From assembly GCA_035301985.1 (NCBI GenBank), contig DATGTE010000023.1:1-64000 (forward strand): a DNA stretch of 64,000 nucleotides, read 5' to 3'. The notes under the pieces are model-generated. The model saw only the letters and a list, made by a program, of their open reading frames with translations, did not search any database and had not been told where the DNA came from. Positions 8,109 through 16,876 of the stretch are shown in pieces. The stretch comes from DASUXY01 sp035301985 (GTDB taxonomy: Bacteria; Bacillota; Bacilli; Bacillales; Amphibacillaceae). Position numbers and translations under genes: made by a program. Every line of letters starts with the position of its first letter. Position 1 is the stretch's first letter.

Positions 8109-8150
8109 AATTCAGAGAGCAGTATATCATTAACGAAAGGATGTCGTCAG

Positions 8151-8672
8151 TTGGGGAAATCGCAGAAAAAAGGTTGGGGAGAATGGGTGAAACCTATCCT
8201 GATAGCCATATTAATCGCTTTTTTACTCCGATCATTTGTTTTTGTCACGTCGGTCGTTGATGGCAAAAGTATGGAACCGACCCTTGAAGACGGCGAGGTA
8301 GTACTTTTCAATAAATTCACCTATTTGTTCAATGACGCGGAACGTGGGGACATTGTCATTATAAACAGACCACGAAAACGTTATGTAAAACGGATCATCG
8401 GATTACCCGGCGAAAACGTATCAGCAGAGAATGGCAATTTGTATATTGATGGTGAACAATATGATCAATCATTTATTACCGAAACATTCAAAAACGACAC
8501 CGGCCATTTTGGTCCTATCAAAGTACCGGAAAACAGTTATTTTGTGATGGGAGATAACAGGGAATTAAGCAAAGACAGCCGAAACGGGCTCGGTTTTATC
8601 AACGAAGAAAATATCGCCGGCAAATCAGAGTTCATCATTTTCCCTTTAAACGAATGGTCCATGACCAATTGA
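8151..8672 (+). CDS. lepB: Type I signal peptidase
   Basis: A 173-residue membrane-anchored serine/lysine protease that removes signal peptides from exported proteins. One N-terminal transmembrane helix (about residues 14-35) is followed by the catalytic motifs GKSMEPTL (S40), the Lys region YVKRIIGLPG (K80) and GDNR..SKDSR near residue 135. The small size and single span fit the Gram-positive SipS/SipT group. The start is TTG 8151 with AAAGGATG upstream; no in-frame ATG fits. A terminator follows. It may be cotranscribed with the PilZ gene. Confidence 0.93.
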   Translation: MGKSQKKGWGEWVKPILIAILIAFLLRSFVFVTSVVDGKSMEPTLEDGEVVLFNKFTYLFNDAERGDIVIINRPRKRYVKRIIGLPGENVSAENGNLYIDGEQYDQSFITETFKNDTGHFGPIKVPENSYFVMGDNRELSKDSRNGLGFINEENIAGKSEFIIFPLNEWSMTN

Positions 8673-8677
8673 TTCTG

Positions 8678-8716
8678 GGGTCAGACTTCCACATACTGTC
8701 TGACCCTTATCTTTAT
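8678..8716 (+). terminator. Terminator after signal peptidase gene
   Basis: GGGTCAGAC (8678-8686) pairs perfectly with GTCTGACCC (8698-8706); a T-rich tail follows. Confidence 0.85.
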
Positions 8717-8799
8717 TCATTATCAAAAATACAATAGCCAATATTAAGTGCCAGTATCCCAAAACAAAGAATTCCGAAAGCGATATCCCACACTTCCAT
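8713..8799 (-). CDS. Candidate 28-residue membrane peptide
   Basis: A short frame starting MEVWDIAFGILCF, with a single hydrophobic helix of about 20 residues and an acidic end (DNE). AAGGGGG lies nine bases before the ATG, an excellent ribosome binding site, and the frame ends in TAA just beside the signal peptidase terminator. The composition (two Cys, one Trp, continuous hydrophobic stretch) looks like a real micro-membrane protein rather than chance. I know no named homologue. The alternative is a spurious frame, so comparison with relatives is needed. Confidence 0.5.
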   Translation of the reverse strand: MEVWDIAFGILCFGILALNIGYCIFDNE

Positions 8800-8875
8800 G
8801 TTTCTTTACCCCCTTCTTGCAGGTTATGTATAAAGCCATTTCATTCTTATCTATCATATCAATTTTCACACCGTA

Positions 8876-8900
8876 ATAAAAGCAAAACTTTATTCACAGG
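8876..8900 (+). repeat. Decayed fragment of the two-hairpin repeat
   Basis: This 25-bp stretch resembles the first part of copy A1 (ATAAAGCGAAACTTCATTC) with a few changes. The rest of the unit is not recognisable. Confidence 0.4.
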
Positions 8901-8937
8901 ATGATGCGGAGAAAAGCGAAGGTATGATAAACTTAAG

Positions 8938-9057
8938 ATAAAGTGAAACTGCAATCAGTGGAGCGTTCTTTCTGCACTGATTGTTAGTTGAACAGAATCG
9001 GGCATTCAGGGCAGTTAGCCGCCGTCCTGTGGCGGGTTACTGACCATTACATGCGGG
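8938..9057 (+). repeat. Two-hairpin repeat unit, copy B (short type)
   Basis: A 120-bp unit starting ATAAAGTGAAAC and ending GCGGG before another ATAAA. Hairpin 1 uses CAATCAGTG with CACTGATTG, different bases from copy A but still fully paired. Hairpin 2 uses GGCAGTTAGCCGCC with GGCGGGTTACTGACC. It lies 46 bp before the zinc-ribbon gene start and is not attached to a stop codon. Confidence 0.85.
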
Positions 9058-9103
9058 ATAAAAGAAATCACATGACATGACTTCAACGAAAGCGGGTGTG
9101 ATC

Positions 9104-10264
9104 ATGCACCATTGTCCTTATTGTGGCACAAATATCCGGGATAATGAGTCATATTGCATAAAATGCGGAAAAAAACTGCCGGAAGATATGCATGAACGAC
9201 TTGAGAACAAAAAAACATTCAATAAGAACTGGTATGTTCCCATAGCCATTCTAGTGATTATTGTGCTAACTGCCGGTTTTTTATATATATTTTTACAGCA
9301 TCAGACAACCCAAGCAAAAGAATTATATAAAAAAGGCGAAGAAAATGCCATTGAAGGTGAATATCAGGAAGCAAGCGAATTTTTGATGTCTGCTCTTGAA
9401 CATAATCAGTCGTTTACCCAGGCCGATATAGCCTTAAGCTTTGTGGAAACAGCAAAGGATGCCGAAGCAACGATGGAACAGGCTGAAAATCATCTGGAAA
9501 ACCAGGCATTTCAGGAAGCCCTGTCATTGATCAATGAAACTGAAAACAGTTTAGTCAATTATAATGGAGATGCTGTAACCCCGTTAATCAATAGGCTGAC
9601 AGAAAAACGAAATATGATAAAACTGGAGCAGCTCAAATATAAACTGAAACAGGATCCAGGCATCAATCAATTAAAAACATTATTATGGGAAGGCGATGCT
9701 ATTCAAACCGATGAAGCAGCTGAGATAACGGCTTCCATTCGAAATCGCATTATTGAATATACCTTCTCACAGGCAAGTGAGCAATTGAACGAAAAGCAAT
9801 TTTCAGATGCACTCCGAATTGTCGAGGACGGATTAAAATATGCACCGGAATCTGAAAAATTGCAAAGTCTTAAAACAACCATCGATAAGGAAAAAACAGC
9901 TTTTGAAACGGCCCAGCGTCAGCGGATCGAACAAGCAATCAGTTCTGCTGAAGAAGAACGAAAGCTGAATGAAAATGATGCTATTGAACTTGTTTCAGTT
10001 AATGTCGAAAGTGATGAACAAGGGAAAGTGGTCGTAAAAGGGAAAGTGAAAAGCGTTGCCACCATTCCGATAAACTCCATTTTGGTCGAATATGAGTTGT
10101 TAAATAATGATGAAAACATTTTATCAAATGAGGTCTACGTCTACCCGGACACCCTTTATCCGGATGAGATCGGCGAGTTTGAATTCACCCACTTTGATAT
10201 GGATCAAAACGGCAAAAACATTGACATCAATGTGGATCGAATCAGATGGTATACAGATCGATAA
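9104..10264 (+). CDS. Membrane protein with zinc ribbon and extracytoplasmic repeat region
   Basis: A 386-residue protein. Residues 4-25 form a cytosolic zinc ribbon (CPYC..CIKC). One transmembrane helix follows at about 43-66. The outer part is long and helical (about 70-290), probably TPR-like, with several duplicated-looking AL/EA helices. The C-terminal 90 residues look like a beta-sandwich of the FxLYD type (VVVKGKVKSVATIPINSI). I start it at ATG 9104, after GCGGGTG; the upstream ATG at 9077 has no binding site. The layout recalls TcaA-type envelope sensors, but identity is not clear. The serine protease gene follows after 40 bp, so the two probably form an operon and may act together at the membrane. 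Confidence 0.75.
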   Translation: MHHCPYCGTNIRDNESYCIKCGKKLPEDMHERLENKKTFNKNWYVPIAILVIIVLTAGFLYIFLQHQTTQAKELYKKGEENAIEGEYQEASEFLMSALEHNQSFTQADIALSFVETAKDAEATMEQAENHLENQAFQEALSLINETENSLVNYNGDAVTPLINRLTEKRNMIKLEQLKYKLKQDPGINQLKTLLWEGDAIQTDEAAEITASIRNRIIEYTFSQASEQLNEKQFSDALRIVEDGLKYAPESEKLQSLKTTIDKEKTAFETAQRQRIEQAISSAEEERKLNENDAIELVSVNVESDEQGKVVVKGKVKSVATIPINSILVEYELLNNDENILSNEVYVYPDTLYPDEIGEFEFTHFDMDQNGKNIDINVDRIRWYTDR

Positions 10265-10304
10265 GTCGGGCTAAATGAGTACATGCAATCAATGAGGTGA
10301 ATAT

Positions 10305-11441
10305 ATGCAGAAAAAACAGCGGGGTCCCGTAATTGTTTCTGTATTGCTTATTGCAGTCGGCGTAACGTTTTGGGCTGTCATGTATAATATGTGGCAATCC
10401 AATCCCGTTACAGTGAACAATCCCATGATTAACAAAGTGGAAACAGACAGCCGGAGCCTTGATCTCAAATCCATTATCCATAAAGCTGAGAAAAGTGTTG
10501 TACAGATTGAAGGCCAAAACGAACAGAATACGATCACAGGATCTGGATTCCTATATAATGAAAAAGGCGACATTATCACGAATGCCCATGTTGTAAGCAA
10601 TGCAGAAGTGATTAATGTCCGGACAGCCAATGGTCACATTTACCCTGCTGCAATTGTTGGAAAGGGTGAAGACACCGATATTGCCGTTATCCGTGTGCAG
10701 CAGCTGGCCAACCAAAATACACTGACTATAGAACCGGAAATGAAAGCGGAAATAGGTGATGAGGTCATCGCTTTGGGCAGCCCTCATGGATTTCAAAATA
10801 CAGTCACACTGGGTATTATCTCAGGAACAGAGCGTAATTTTTCAGTTGATGGATTCAATTATGAGAATGTCTATCAAATTTCCGCACAAATCACTGAGGG
10901 AAACAGCGGAGGTCCATTGATTAATCGCGAGACTGGGAATGTTATCGGCATCAATTCGGTCGGTACTAATGACGGCACCATTGGCTTCAGCATTCCGGCA
11001 AATGAAATTTATAAACAAGTGACAACGTGGTCCAGTGAAGCACAAAATGATCAGCTGGAATACAAAAATACAGATGATCTCAATAATACCGTTAACCCGG
11101 AGAAGCTGATCGAGGATGCAGAGTATGTGGCCGACTACTTCTTTGAAAGCATCAGTATCAGAGATTATGTCGGTGCTTACACATTGTTGGGAAGTGACAT
11201 GCAGTCATCCAGATCCTATTCGGACTTCCGGGAAGACTATATCCATTTTATTAACCTTGATTATTCAGATCTGTCAAGCACCATCACAGAAGACGATGAC
11301 GTCAAATCAACGGTCACTGTTACAGCTGAGACCAAACCGCCGGAGAAAGACGAAACAAAGAAGGAAACCATAACCTATGAACTTAAAATTGGACACGAAA
11401 ATGACCAATTAAAAATCCTCAATATCAATAAATCCAAATAA
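10305..11441 (+). CDS. Membrane-anchored trypsin-like serine protease with extra C-terminal domain
   Basis: A 378-residue HtrA-like protease without a PDZ domain. One N-terminal transmembrane helix (about residues 8-28) places the protease outside the cell. The catalytic triad is complete: H95 in TNAHVV, D125 in DTDIAVI, S201 in EGNSGGP. In place of PDZ, residues about 265-378 form a small alpha+beta domain, starting with a helix (DAEYVADYFFES) and ending with four strands, that resembles the NTF2-like domain of TcaA-type proteins. ATG is preceded by ATGAGGTG. It is the second gene of a two-gene unit with the zinc-ribbon protein and is followed by a strong terminator. The substrate is unknown. 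Confidence 0.85.
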   Translation: MQKKQRGPVIVSVLLIAVGVTFWAVMYNMWQSNPVTVNNPMINKVETDSRSLDLKSIIHKAEKSVVQIEGQNEQNTITGSGFLYNEKGDIITNAHVVSNAEVINVRTANGHIYPAAIVGKGEDTDIAVIRVQQLANQNTLTIEPEMKAEIGDEVIALGSPHGFQNTVTLGIISGTERNFSVDGFNYENVYQISAQITEGNSGGPLINRETGNVIGINSVGTNDGTIGFSIPANEIYKQVTTWSSEAQNDQLEYKNTDDLNNTVNPEKLIEDAEYVADYFFESISIRDYVGAYTLLGSDMQSSRSYSDFREDYIHFINLDYSDLSSTITEDDDVKSTVTVTAETKPPEKDETKKETITYELKIGHENDQLKILNINKSK

Positions 11442-11449
11442 ACAATAAA

Positions 11450-11498
11450 CCGAACCGGAACTTGTGCTGATTGAAGCACTGTTTCCGGTTCGGATTTT
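11450..11498. terminator. Bidirectional terminator between protease and GGDEF-EAL genes
   Basis: CCGAACCGGAA (11450-11460) pairs with TTCCGGTTCGG (11483-11493); an inner GTGCT..AGCAC stem extends it. T residues follow on the plus side and A residues precede it. Confidence 0.85.
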
Positions 11499-13452
11499 AG
11501 CTTACTGTCTGAAATAATTTTGTCATTTTTTCCGGGGGCAATGGTTTACTGAAATAAAAACCTTGCATTTCATCACATTTTTGCTCCGTCAGAAACCGCA
11601 GCTGATCGACTGTTTCAACACCCTCAGCAATTACTTTCATATTCAGGGAATGCGACATATGAATAATGGATTTGACGATGGCCTGGTTCTGTTTCCGGTT
11701 TTCATTGATGAACATTTTATCAATTTTTAATTTCGTTACCGGAAAAATACTTAAATACTTAAACGATGAATAGCCTGTCCCAAAATCGTCAATTGACACC
11801 GTGACACCAAGCTTACGCAGACGTCTCATCGTTTCCAGAATACTTTCTTCATTGGTCATCGCCATCGTTTCGGTGATTTCCAATTCCAGATACTCCGGGT
11901 CAAGACCGGTTTCGTTCAGTATCTTTTTAATCTTATCGACCAAACCTCTTTGATAAAACTGTCTGGCCGACAAATTAACACTGACAATAATGGGCTGAAA
12001 TCCTTTATCCTGCCAAGCCTTATTTTGCCGGCATGCTTCCCTCAAGACCCAATCACCGATATCAATGATCAGACCTGTCTTTTCAGCGAGACCAATAAAC
12101 TCACCCGGCGGTATGATTCCATTAATGGGGTGCTTCCAGCGCAGCAGTGCTTCCATTCCAACAATCTTGTTGGAAGAAAGACATTTCTGCGGCTGATAAT
12201 GAAGTTCAAACTGTCCTTCTTTTAAAGCTTTCCGCAGTTCGCTTTCCATTGTTAGCATTGCTTTAAAATTTTCCGAGATAGACGGTTCAAAAATGTTGTA
12301 ATTGCTCCCATGCCTTTCCTTAATCACATACATTGCTGAATCAGCATGCTTGATCAGATCATTTGCTGATTTCCCATTTTCAGGGTAGATGCTGATCCCG
12401 ATACTGATGGATGTAAATATTTCATAATTATTAATTTTAATCGGCTTCTCAAAAGCAGTGATTAACTTTTCAGCAAAAGCCTCAACAGCTTTTTGATCTT
12501 CTGGGGAACGCTGCAGAATCAGGAATTCATCTCCGCTCATCCTGGCAATGAATGTATTCGTGTTCAGGAATGTTTTTAACCGCTCACCGCATGCTTTCAA
12601 TAACTTATCGCCAAACGTATAACCAAATGTATCATTGATCTCTTTAAAATAATTCAGATCAATAAAATAAACTGCCAGCATTTCCTGATTTCTTTCCGCC
12701 TCTATGGTCGCTTCTTTTAACATTTTATTGAAAAAATTTCGATTGGGCAAATCGGTAAGCTCATCATAATAGGCCATATATTCAATCCGCTTCTCATTTT
12801 CGATTCGTTTGGTGATATCTTTGATAATAGCAACTCTGACAATATTTCCAACGTTGTTATATGGATGTCCCATCATTTCAAAGTAAAACACAGACTGATC
12901 TTTCCTGACGCCGATCAGCTCGTGCGGTCTGTCCGGATAATGATGGATATCAGAAAGCTTATGAAAACTTTTAGAATCAACCAGTTGTGAAAACGGCATA
13001 TTTTTTATTTCCTTTTCTGTATACCCAAACATATCCGCAAACGTCTGATCACAGTCAATGATACGATCTGCTTCATACATCACAGTGCCTTCCGAGTCGG
13101 CATAGACTTGATTGTTAATATACCTTTTTACTTCATCTGTTTTGTCATTGATGGAAAGTTCACTAATCATCAGACAGAAAATATCGTTTCCTGTTCGAAT
13201 GGCTTTTACTTCTGCCAATTTTCCCCGTTGGTTCTTTATTTCCATTAGCAGATGAGTTTCATCCTTTTTCTGGAGCAGACCGAAATCCAGATATTGATAG
13301 ATTGATCTTTCATTTTCCTCATCTATGTTCAATAAGGAATATGCAGCATCGTTGCCCCGAATGATATCACCGTTCTCCCGGACAAATATGATTGCTTCTT
13401 TCAAACTTGTCAAAATTTGATCATTGATTGGTAATTTCGCTTCCATTGACAT
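11497..13452 (-). CDS. PAS-GGDEF-EAL cyclic di-GMP turnover protein
   Basis: A 651-residue cytosolic protein with two PAS-like sensor domains (about 10-105 and 115-215), a GGDEF domain (about 225-390) and an EAL domain (about 405-645). The EAL domain keeps the expected residues (MEALLRW, SVNLSARQF, EITET, DDFGTGYSS, KIDKMFI, AEGVET), so phosphodiesterase activity is likely. The GGDEF signature reads SGDEF, a substitution compatible with activity in some enzymes, so synthase activity is uncertain. There is no membrane segment. ATG follows GGGAGGATATCC. It lies 25 bp downstream of the potassium channel gene and may share its transcript. Its cyclic di-GMP output could be read by the PilZ protein at 7752. 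Confidence 0.92.
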   Translation of the reverse strand: MSMEAKLPINDQILTSLKEAIIFVRENGDIIRGNDAAYSLLNIDEENERSIYQYLDFGLLQKKDETHLLMEIKNQRGKLAEVKAIRTGNDIFCLMISELSINDKTDEVKRYINNQVYADSEGTVMYEADRIIDCDQTFADMFGYTEKEIKNMPFSQLVDSKSFHKLSDIHHYPDRPHELIGVRKDQSVFYFEMMGHPYNNVGNIVRVAIIKDITKRIENEKRIEYMAYYDELTDLPNRNFFNKMLKEATIEAERNQEMLAVYFIDLNYFKEINDTFGYTFGDKLLKACGERLKTFLNTNTFIARMSGDEFLILQRSPEDQKAVEAFAEKLITAFEKPIKINNYEIFTSISIGISIYPENGKSANDLIKHADSAMYVIKERHGSNYNIFEPSISENFKAMLTMESELRKALKEGQFELHYQPQKCLSSNKIVGMEALLRWKHPINGIIPPGEFIGLAEKTGLIIDIGDWVLREACRQNKAWQDKGFQPIIVSVNLSARQFYQRGLVDKIKKILNETGLDPEYLELEITETMAMTNEESILETMRRLRKLGVTVSIDDFGTGYSSFKYLSIFPVTKLKIDKMFINENRKQNQAIVKSIIHMSHSLNMKVIAEGVETVDQLRFLTEQKCDEMQGFYFSKPLPPEKMTKLFQTVS

Positions 13453-13477
13453 GGATATCCTCCCAAATGGTCAGTGA

Positions 13478-14839
13478 TTATCCAATAATGATTTTCTCTT
13501 TTGGATAATGATATTTTCCGCTTTTTTTACTATCTTTGAACATAAATAAAAACGTGATGATACCTACTCTCCCGATGAACATTAGTAACATGAGAACGAT
13601 TTTGCTGAAGGTGGAAAGACTCTCAGTTATGCCAAGTGATAACCCGACTGTCCCGAAAGCTGACGTTACTTCAAACAAGATATGTGTCAGGTCGAAAGGT
13701 TCCACGATTGACATCACAATTGTTGCTGTAAACACAAATATGAATGCCATCAATGTTACCGTTATCGCCTTTAAGAGGTCGTCCTCATACACTTCACGGT
13801 TAAACAGCCGAATATTGCCTTTCCCCCTGGCATATGTAAATATAAAAATGATGACCAGTATGAATGTGGTTGTCCGGATTCCCCCACCGGCACTGCTCGG
13901 AGAAGCACCGATAAACATAAGCGCAGACATAAACAAATGATTCGGCTCTGATAATAGACCTACATCCATTGTGCTCAGCCCGCCGCTTCTGGTTGTAACC
14001 GATTGAAACAGGGAATAAAACAACACCTCATGCCATGATTTTCCAGTAAAAAATCCGCTTATATCCAGAAGCATGATAAAAACGGCACCGGCAATCACCA
14101 GCGCAAAAAAGGTTAATGTCGTCAGTTTAGTAAACAGCGTAAACCTGAATGGATTCTGCCTGTCGCCTTTAGCAAATAAAAATTCCTTTATTTCAACCAA
14201 AACCGGATAGCCAATAGCACCAAAAATTATCAGCAGCATATTGATGAACTGGACAAAGTAATCATCCTTAAACAAAATCAGCGACTCACCAGTAATATCG
14301 AACCCGCCATTTGTCGTTGCACTGATCGCACCGAAAAACCCCTGAAAATAAGCTTCTTTTGCCGTCGGGAAATACTGCAGAAAGTAAGTCCCGAGAATCA
14401 GAAAACCAATCAGTTCAATTATTAAAATGACCGATAAGATTTCTTTCACCAAACGGACGATTCCTGCAAAAGATGTCTGATTTTGATCCGCCATAATTAA
14501 CCGGCGTTCCCTCAGCCCAATTTTTTTGCCAATGATCATCCAGATGAATGTTCCGACTGCCATGACCCCGACGCCGCCTAATTGCAGAATAATGGCAAGC
14601 ATCACGAGTCCTGTTGTATTGAAGGTATCAGCAATTGTTAGGGTGCTGAGACCGGTCACACTGAGCGCACTGACGGCCGTAAATAATACATCAATGAATG
14701 CGGGATCGGCACCATCCTGATGCGCTGCCGGCAATGCCAGTACTGCTGTTGCGGCAATAACAGCTATAAAATAAAATAAGAAAATAAGCTGTACCGGTGT
14801 TAATCGATTGACCCAGTGGAAAAAGGAATAGTTAAACAT
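13478..14839 (-). CDS. ktrD: Potassium uptake channel subunit, KtrB/KtrD family
   Basis: A 453-residue Trk/Ktr membrane protein with about eight transmembrane helices and four pore loops. The selectivity glycines are visible: SVTGLSTL (about residue 60), TTNGGFD (about 175), TTRSGGLST (about 285) and FGTVGLSLG (about 400). Such subunits carry K+ with Na+ coupling and need a cytosolic RCK partner (KtrA or KtrC), which is not in this window; a solitary gene fits the B. subtilis ktrD arrangement. I use ktrD for that reason, but ktrB is possible. A TATAAT box lies upstream on the minus strand near 14905; no cyclic di-AMP riboswitch was seen in the 240-bp leader region. Confidence 0.85.
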   Translation of the reverse strand: MFNYSFFHWVNRLTPVQLIFLFYFIAVIAATAVLALPAAHQDGADPAFIDVLFTAVSALSVTGLSTLTIADTFNTTGLVMLAIILQLGGVGVMAVGTFIWMIIGKKIGLRERRLIMADQNQTSFAGIVRLVKEILSVILIIELIGFLILGTYFLQYFPTAKEAYFQGFFGAISATTNGGFDITGESLILFKDDYFVQFINMLLIIFGAIGYPVLVEIKEFLFAKGDRQNPFRFTLFTKLTTLTFFALVIAGAVFIMLLDISGFFTGKSWHEVLFYSLFQSVTTRSGGLSTMDVGLLSEPNHLFMSALMFIGASPSSAGGGIRTTTFILVIIFIFTYARGKGNIRLFNREVYEDDLLKAITVTLMAFIFVFTATIVMSIVEPFDLTHILFEVTSAFGTVGLSLGITESLSTFSKIVLMLLMFIGRVGIITFLFMFKDSKKSGKYHYPKEKIIIG

Positions 14840-15003
14840 TTGATGCCCCTAGCACTTCCAAATATATTATCGGTTATTTTTAAAAAATCTTAATAACATT
14901 ATAACAGTCTATGGTGTTTAATGCCTCTTTTTTTGACAATTTTTGAGCCTGAAGATAGAAAATGGTGCGTTATTATACGCCTCCCGGTTAATAGAATCCA
15001 TGG

Positions 15004-15050
15004 AAAAAACCGGCGTTGCACTTTGATTACTCCTGAAAGTGAGGCGCCGG
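15004..15050 (-). terminator. Terminator of the moeA-moaA-ywpF unit
   Basis: Read on the minus strand, CCGGCGCCTCACTTT pairs with AAAGTGCAACGCCGG and is followed by TTTTTT (15004-15009). Confidence 0.85.
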
Positions 15051-15104
15051 CTTAATTGTGGGCAGATTTACCTGGGATATCCATCTTCCAATCGTTAATA
15101 CTTC

Positions 15105-15515
15105 TTAAATCTGTTCTTTAAACTTATGCAGTAACTCTTCACCTTGATAGCCCTGTTCAATTAACATCTTTAATTTTTTTTCAATTATTTCTTTGTGCTG
15201 GTCGACAATTGTCCCGATAAACAGGACATTCATATGGTCGCCAATTTCATTGATCCCGGTAATGACTGTAATAAACGTTGCAGGGTCATTGCTTTCTTTC
15301 GTAATTTTCACCTGGACCAATACTTCCTCTTTTTCACTGTAGAGATTTTGAAAAAAATCTAAATAGTTTTGTTCAATATACGCTTCAATCAGCCACTGGT
15401 TCGCGTCATCTTCCCGGTTAATGATCAAACCGTCCAAGAGAGGGATTGATTGCTGCAGTATATCAGCATCTTCATTATTGATGATTTTTAATGAATGCAA
15501 TTTGAATGTTTTCAA
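15105..15515 (-). CDS. ywpF: YwpF-like protein of unknown function
   Basis: A 136-residue soluble protein matching the YwpF family of Bacilli in length and in its N-terminal KTFKLHSLK, GLIINRED and WLIEAY motifs. Function is unknown. It has two in-frame TTG codons at 15518 and 15515; the second is better placed after AAGGAGG. It lies 30 bp after moaA and before a strong terminator, so it is likely the last gene of the moeA-moaA transcript, an arrangement I cannot explain by function. Confidence 0.82.
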   Translation of the reverse strand: MKTFKLHSLKIINNEDADILQQSIPLLDGLIINREDDANQWLIEAYIEQNYLDFFQNLYSEKEEVLVQVKITKESNDPATFITVITGINEIGDHMNVLFIGTIVDQHKEIIEKKLKMLIEQGYQGEELLHKFKEQI

Positions 15516-15545
15516 CAAAGCAACCTCCTTGAACGAATTATTTAT

Positions 15546-16571
15546 TTAACCCCCGATATAGGACATCTCAATTTTTTTCCGGTTTTTTCGCGTCTCTTCT
15601 GTACGTTCTTCCGAATAGCGGTCTTTACGTCTGCCCCATAAACGCGTCAATTCTTGTTCCAATTCACTGTCTGAAAAGTCATTTTCACGCATTTTTTCCC
15701 GTATATCAAATCCGTCTGATGCAAAGAGACACGTGTATAACTTACCATCCGCCGACAGCCGGATTCGGGTACACGTACCGCAAAAAGAATCCGTTACAGA
15801 GGAAATAACACCTATTTCACCCTCGCCATCTTTATAGCGGTACCTGGAAGCGACCTCACCGTAGTAATTCTCTTCTGCCGGTTTAATTGGCATCTCCTGG
15901 TTAATCGTCTCGACAATGTCTTTTTTGGAAATGACATGTTTGAAATCCCAGCCATTATGGTTTCCGACATCCATGAATTCAATAAAACGTAATATGATGT
16001 CTTTTCCCTTAAAGTAGCGCGCCATCGGTAAAATCTGGCTCTGATTCATCCCTTTTTTGACCACCATATTGATTTTTATGCCAAGCCCTGCTTCTTTGGC
16101 AGCCTCGATACCCTTCAATACAGGACTGGACCCGACACCTCTGTCGTTAATCGCCTTAAACACATCATCTTCAATTGCATCGAGACTGATATTGACCCGT
16201 TTCAGCCCTGCAGCTTTAAGCTTTTTAGCCATCTTTGACAGCATAACGGCATTTGTCGTCAGTGCGATATCTTTTATACCCGGAATGGCTGCCAGATTGG
16301 CAATTAATTTATCAAGGTTTCTGCGCATCAGCGGTTCTCCACCGGTAATGCGGATTTTCTCGACACCCAACTTAGCAAATATTTTAGCAAGACGGATAAT
16401 TTCATCAAAACTCAATAATTCCTTTTCTGACAGAAATACATAATCCTCACCGAATATTTCTTTGGGCATACAATAGGTGCAGCGGAAGTTACATTTATCA
16501 ATCACCGATATACGAAGGTCTTTAAGCACTCTTCCGAAGTGGTCTTTTATTGGTGCGGATTCCTCTTGCAC
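15546..16571 (-). CDS. moaA: GTP 3',8-cyclase MoaA, molybdenum cofactor synthesis
   Basis: A 341-residue radical SAM enzyme that, with MoaC, turns GTP into cyclic pyranopterin monophosphate, the first step of molybdenum cofactor synthesis. The SAM-binding cluster motif is C27..C31..C34 (NFRCTYC), followed by TGGEPLMR (about 75-82). The second, C-terminal cluster is seen in FCGTC and a third Cys in YTCLFA. The end is the family's double glycine (YIGG). The start is GTG 16571, after AAAGGAGAGG. Two intergenic repeat units fill the 300 bp between moeA and this gene. No moaC, moaB or mob genes are present in the window. Confidence 0.95.
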   Translation of the reverse strand: MQEESAPIKDHFGRVLKDLRISVIDKCNFRCTYCMPKEIFGEDYVFLSEKELLSFDEIIRLAKIFAKLGVEKIRITGGEPLMRRNLDKLIANLAAIPGIKDIALTTNAVMLSKMAKKLKAAGLKRVNISLDAIEDDVFKAINDRGVGSSPVLKGIEAAKEAGLGIKINMVVKKGMNQSQILPMARYFKGKDIILRFIEFMDVGNHNGWDFKHVISKKDIVETINQEMPIKPAEENYYGEVASRYRYKDGEGEIGVISSVTDSFCGTCTRIRLSADGKLYTCLFASDGFDIREKMRENDFSDSELEQELTRLWGRRKDRYSEERTEETRKNRKKIEMSYIGG

Positions 16572-16599
16572 GATAACCTCTCCTTTACCTGTAAATTAT

Positions 16600-16758
16600 C
16601 CCGCCAGAAAACGGCGGCTAACTGACCCTAAATGTCCGATTCGGTTCGGGCCTGCACGACGCAGGTCACAAAGGCGTTGCAACACGACGCCCGAGTACTT
16701 AGCCTTTGTTCCCCTACTTCAGCGGGAAAAGCATCCGCTGAATGAAGTTTCACTTTAT
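16600..16758 (-). repeat. Two-hairpin repeat unit, copy C2 (long type)
   Basis: A 159-bp unit read on the minus strand, tandem to C1. After hairpin 1 (TTCAGCGG with CCGCTGAA) it carries an extra block: ACAAAGGC pairing with GCCTTTGT, and a small CCTGCGTCGTGCAGG hairpin, before the common GAATCGG. The final hairpin (GGTCAGTTAGCCGCC) is cut short at its right arm. It ends 29 bp before the moaA start codon. Confidence 0.85.
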
Positions 16759-16876
16759 CCCGCATATAATGGTCAGTAATCCGCCAAAATACGGCGGCTA
16801 ACTGACCCTAAATGTCCGATTCGGTTCAACTAACATTCAGCGGGAAAAGCATCCGCTGAATGAAGTTTCACTTTAT
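16759..16876 (-). repeat. Two-hairpin repeat unit, copy C1 (short type)
   Basis: A 118-bp unit on the minus strand. Its opening ATAA provides the TAA stop codon of moeA. Hairpin 1 is CATTCAGCGG with CCGCTGAATG; hairpin 2 is GGTCAGTTAGCCGCC with GGCGGATTACTGACC. Confidence 0.9.

Noticed and set aside
14840..15003. Riboswitch (for example cyclic di-AMP) before the potassium channel gene
   Set aside because: No conserved elements or stable multi-arm fold could be seen.
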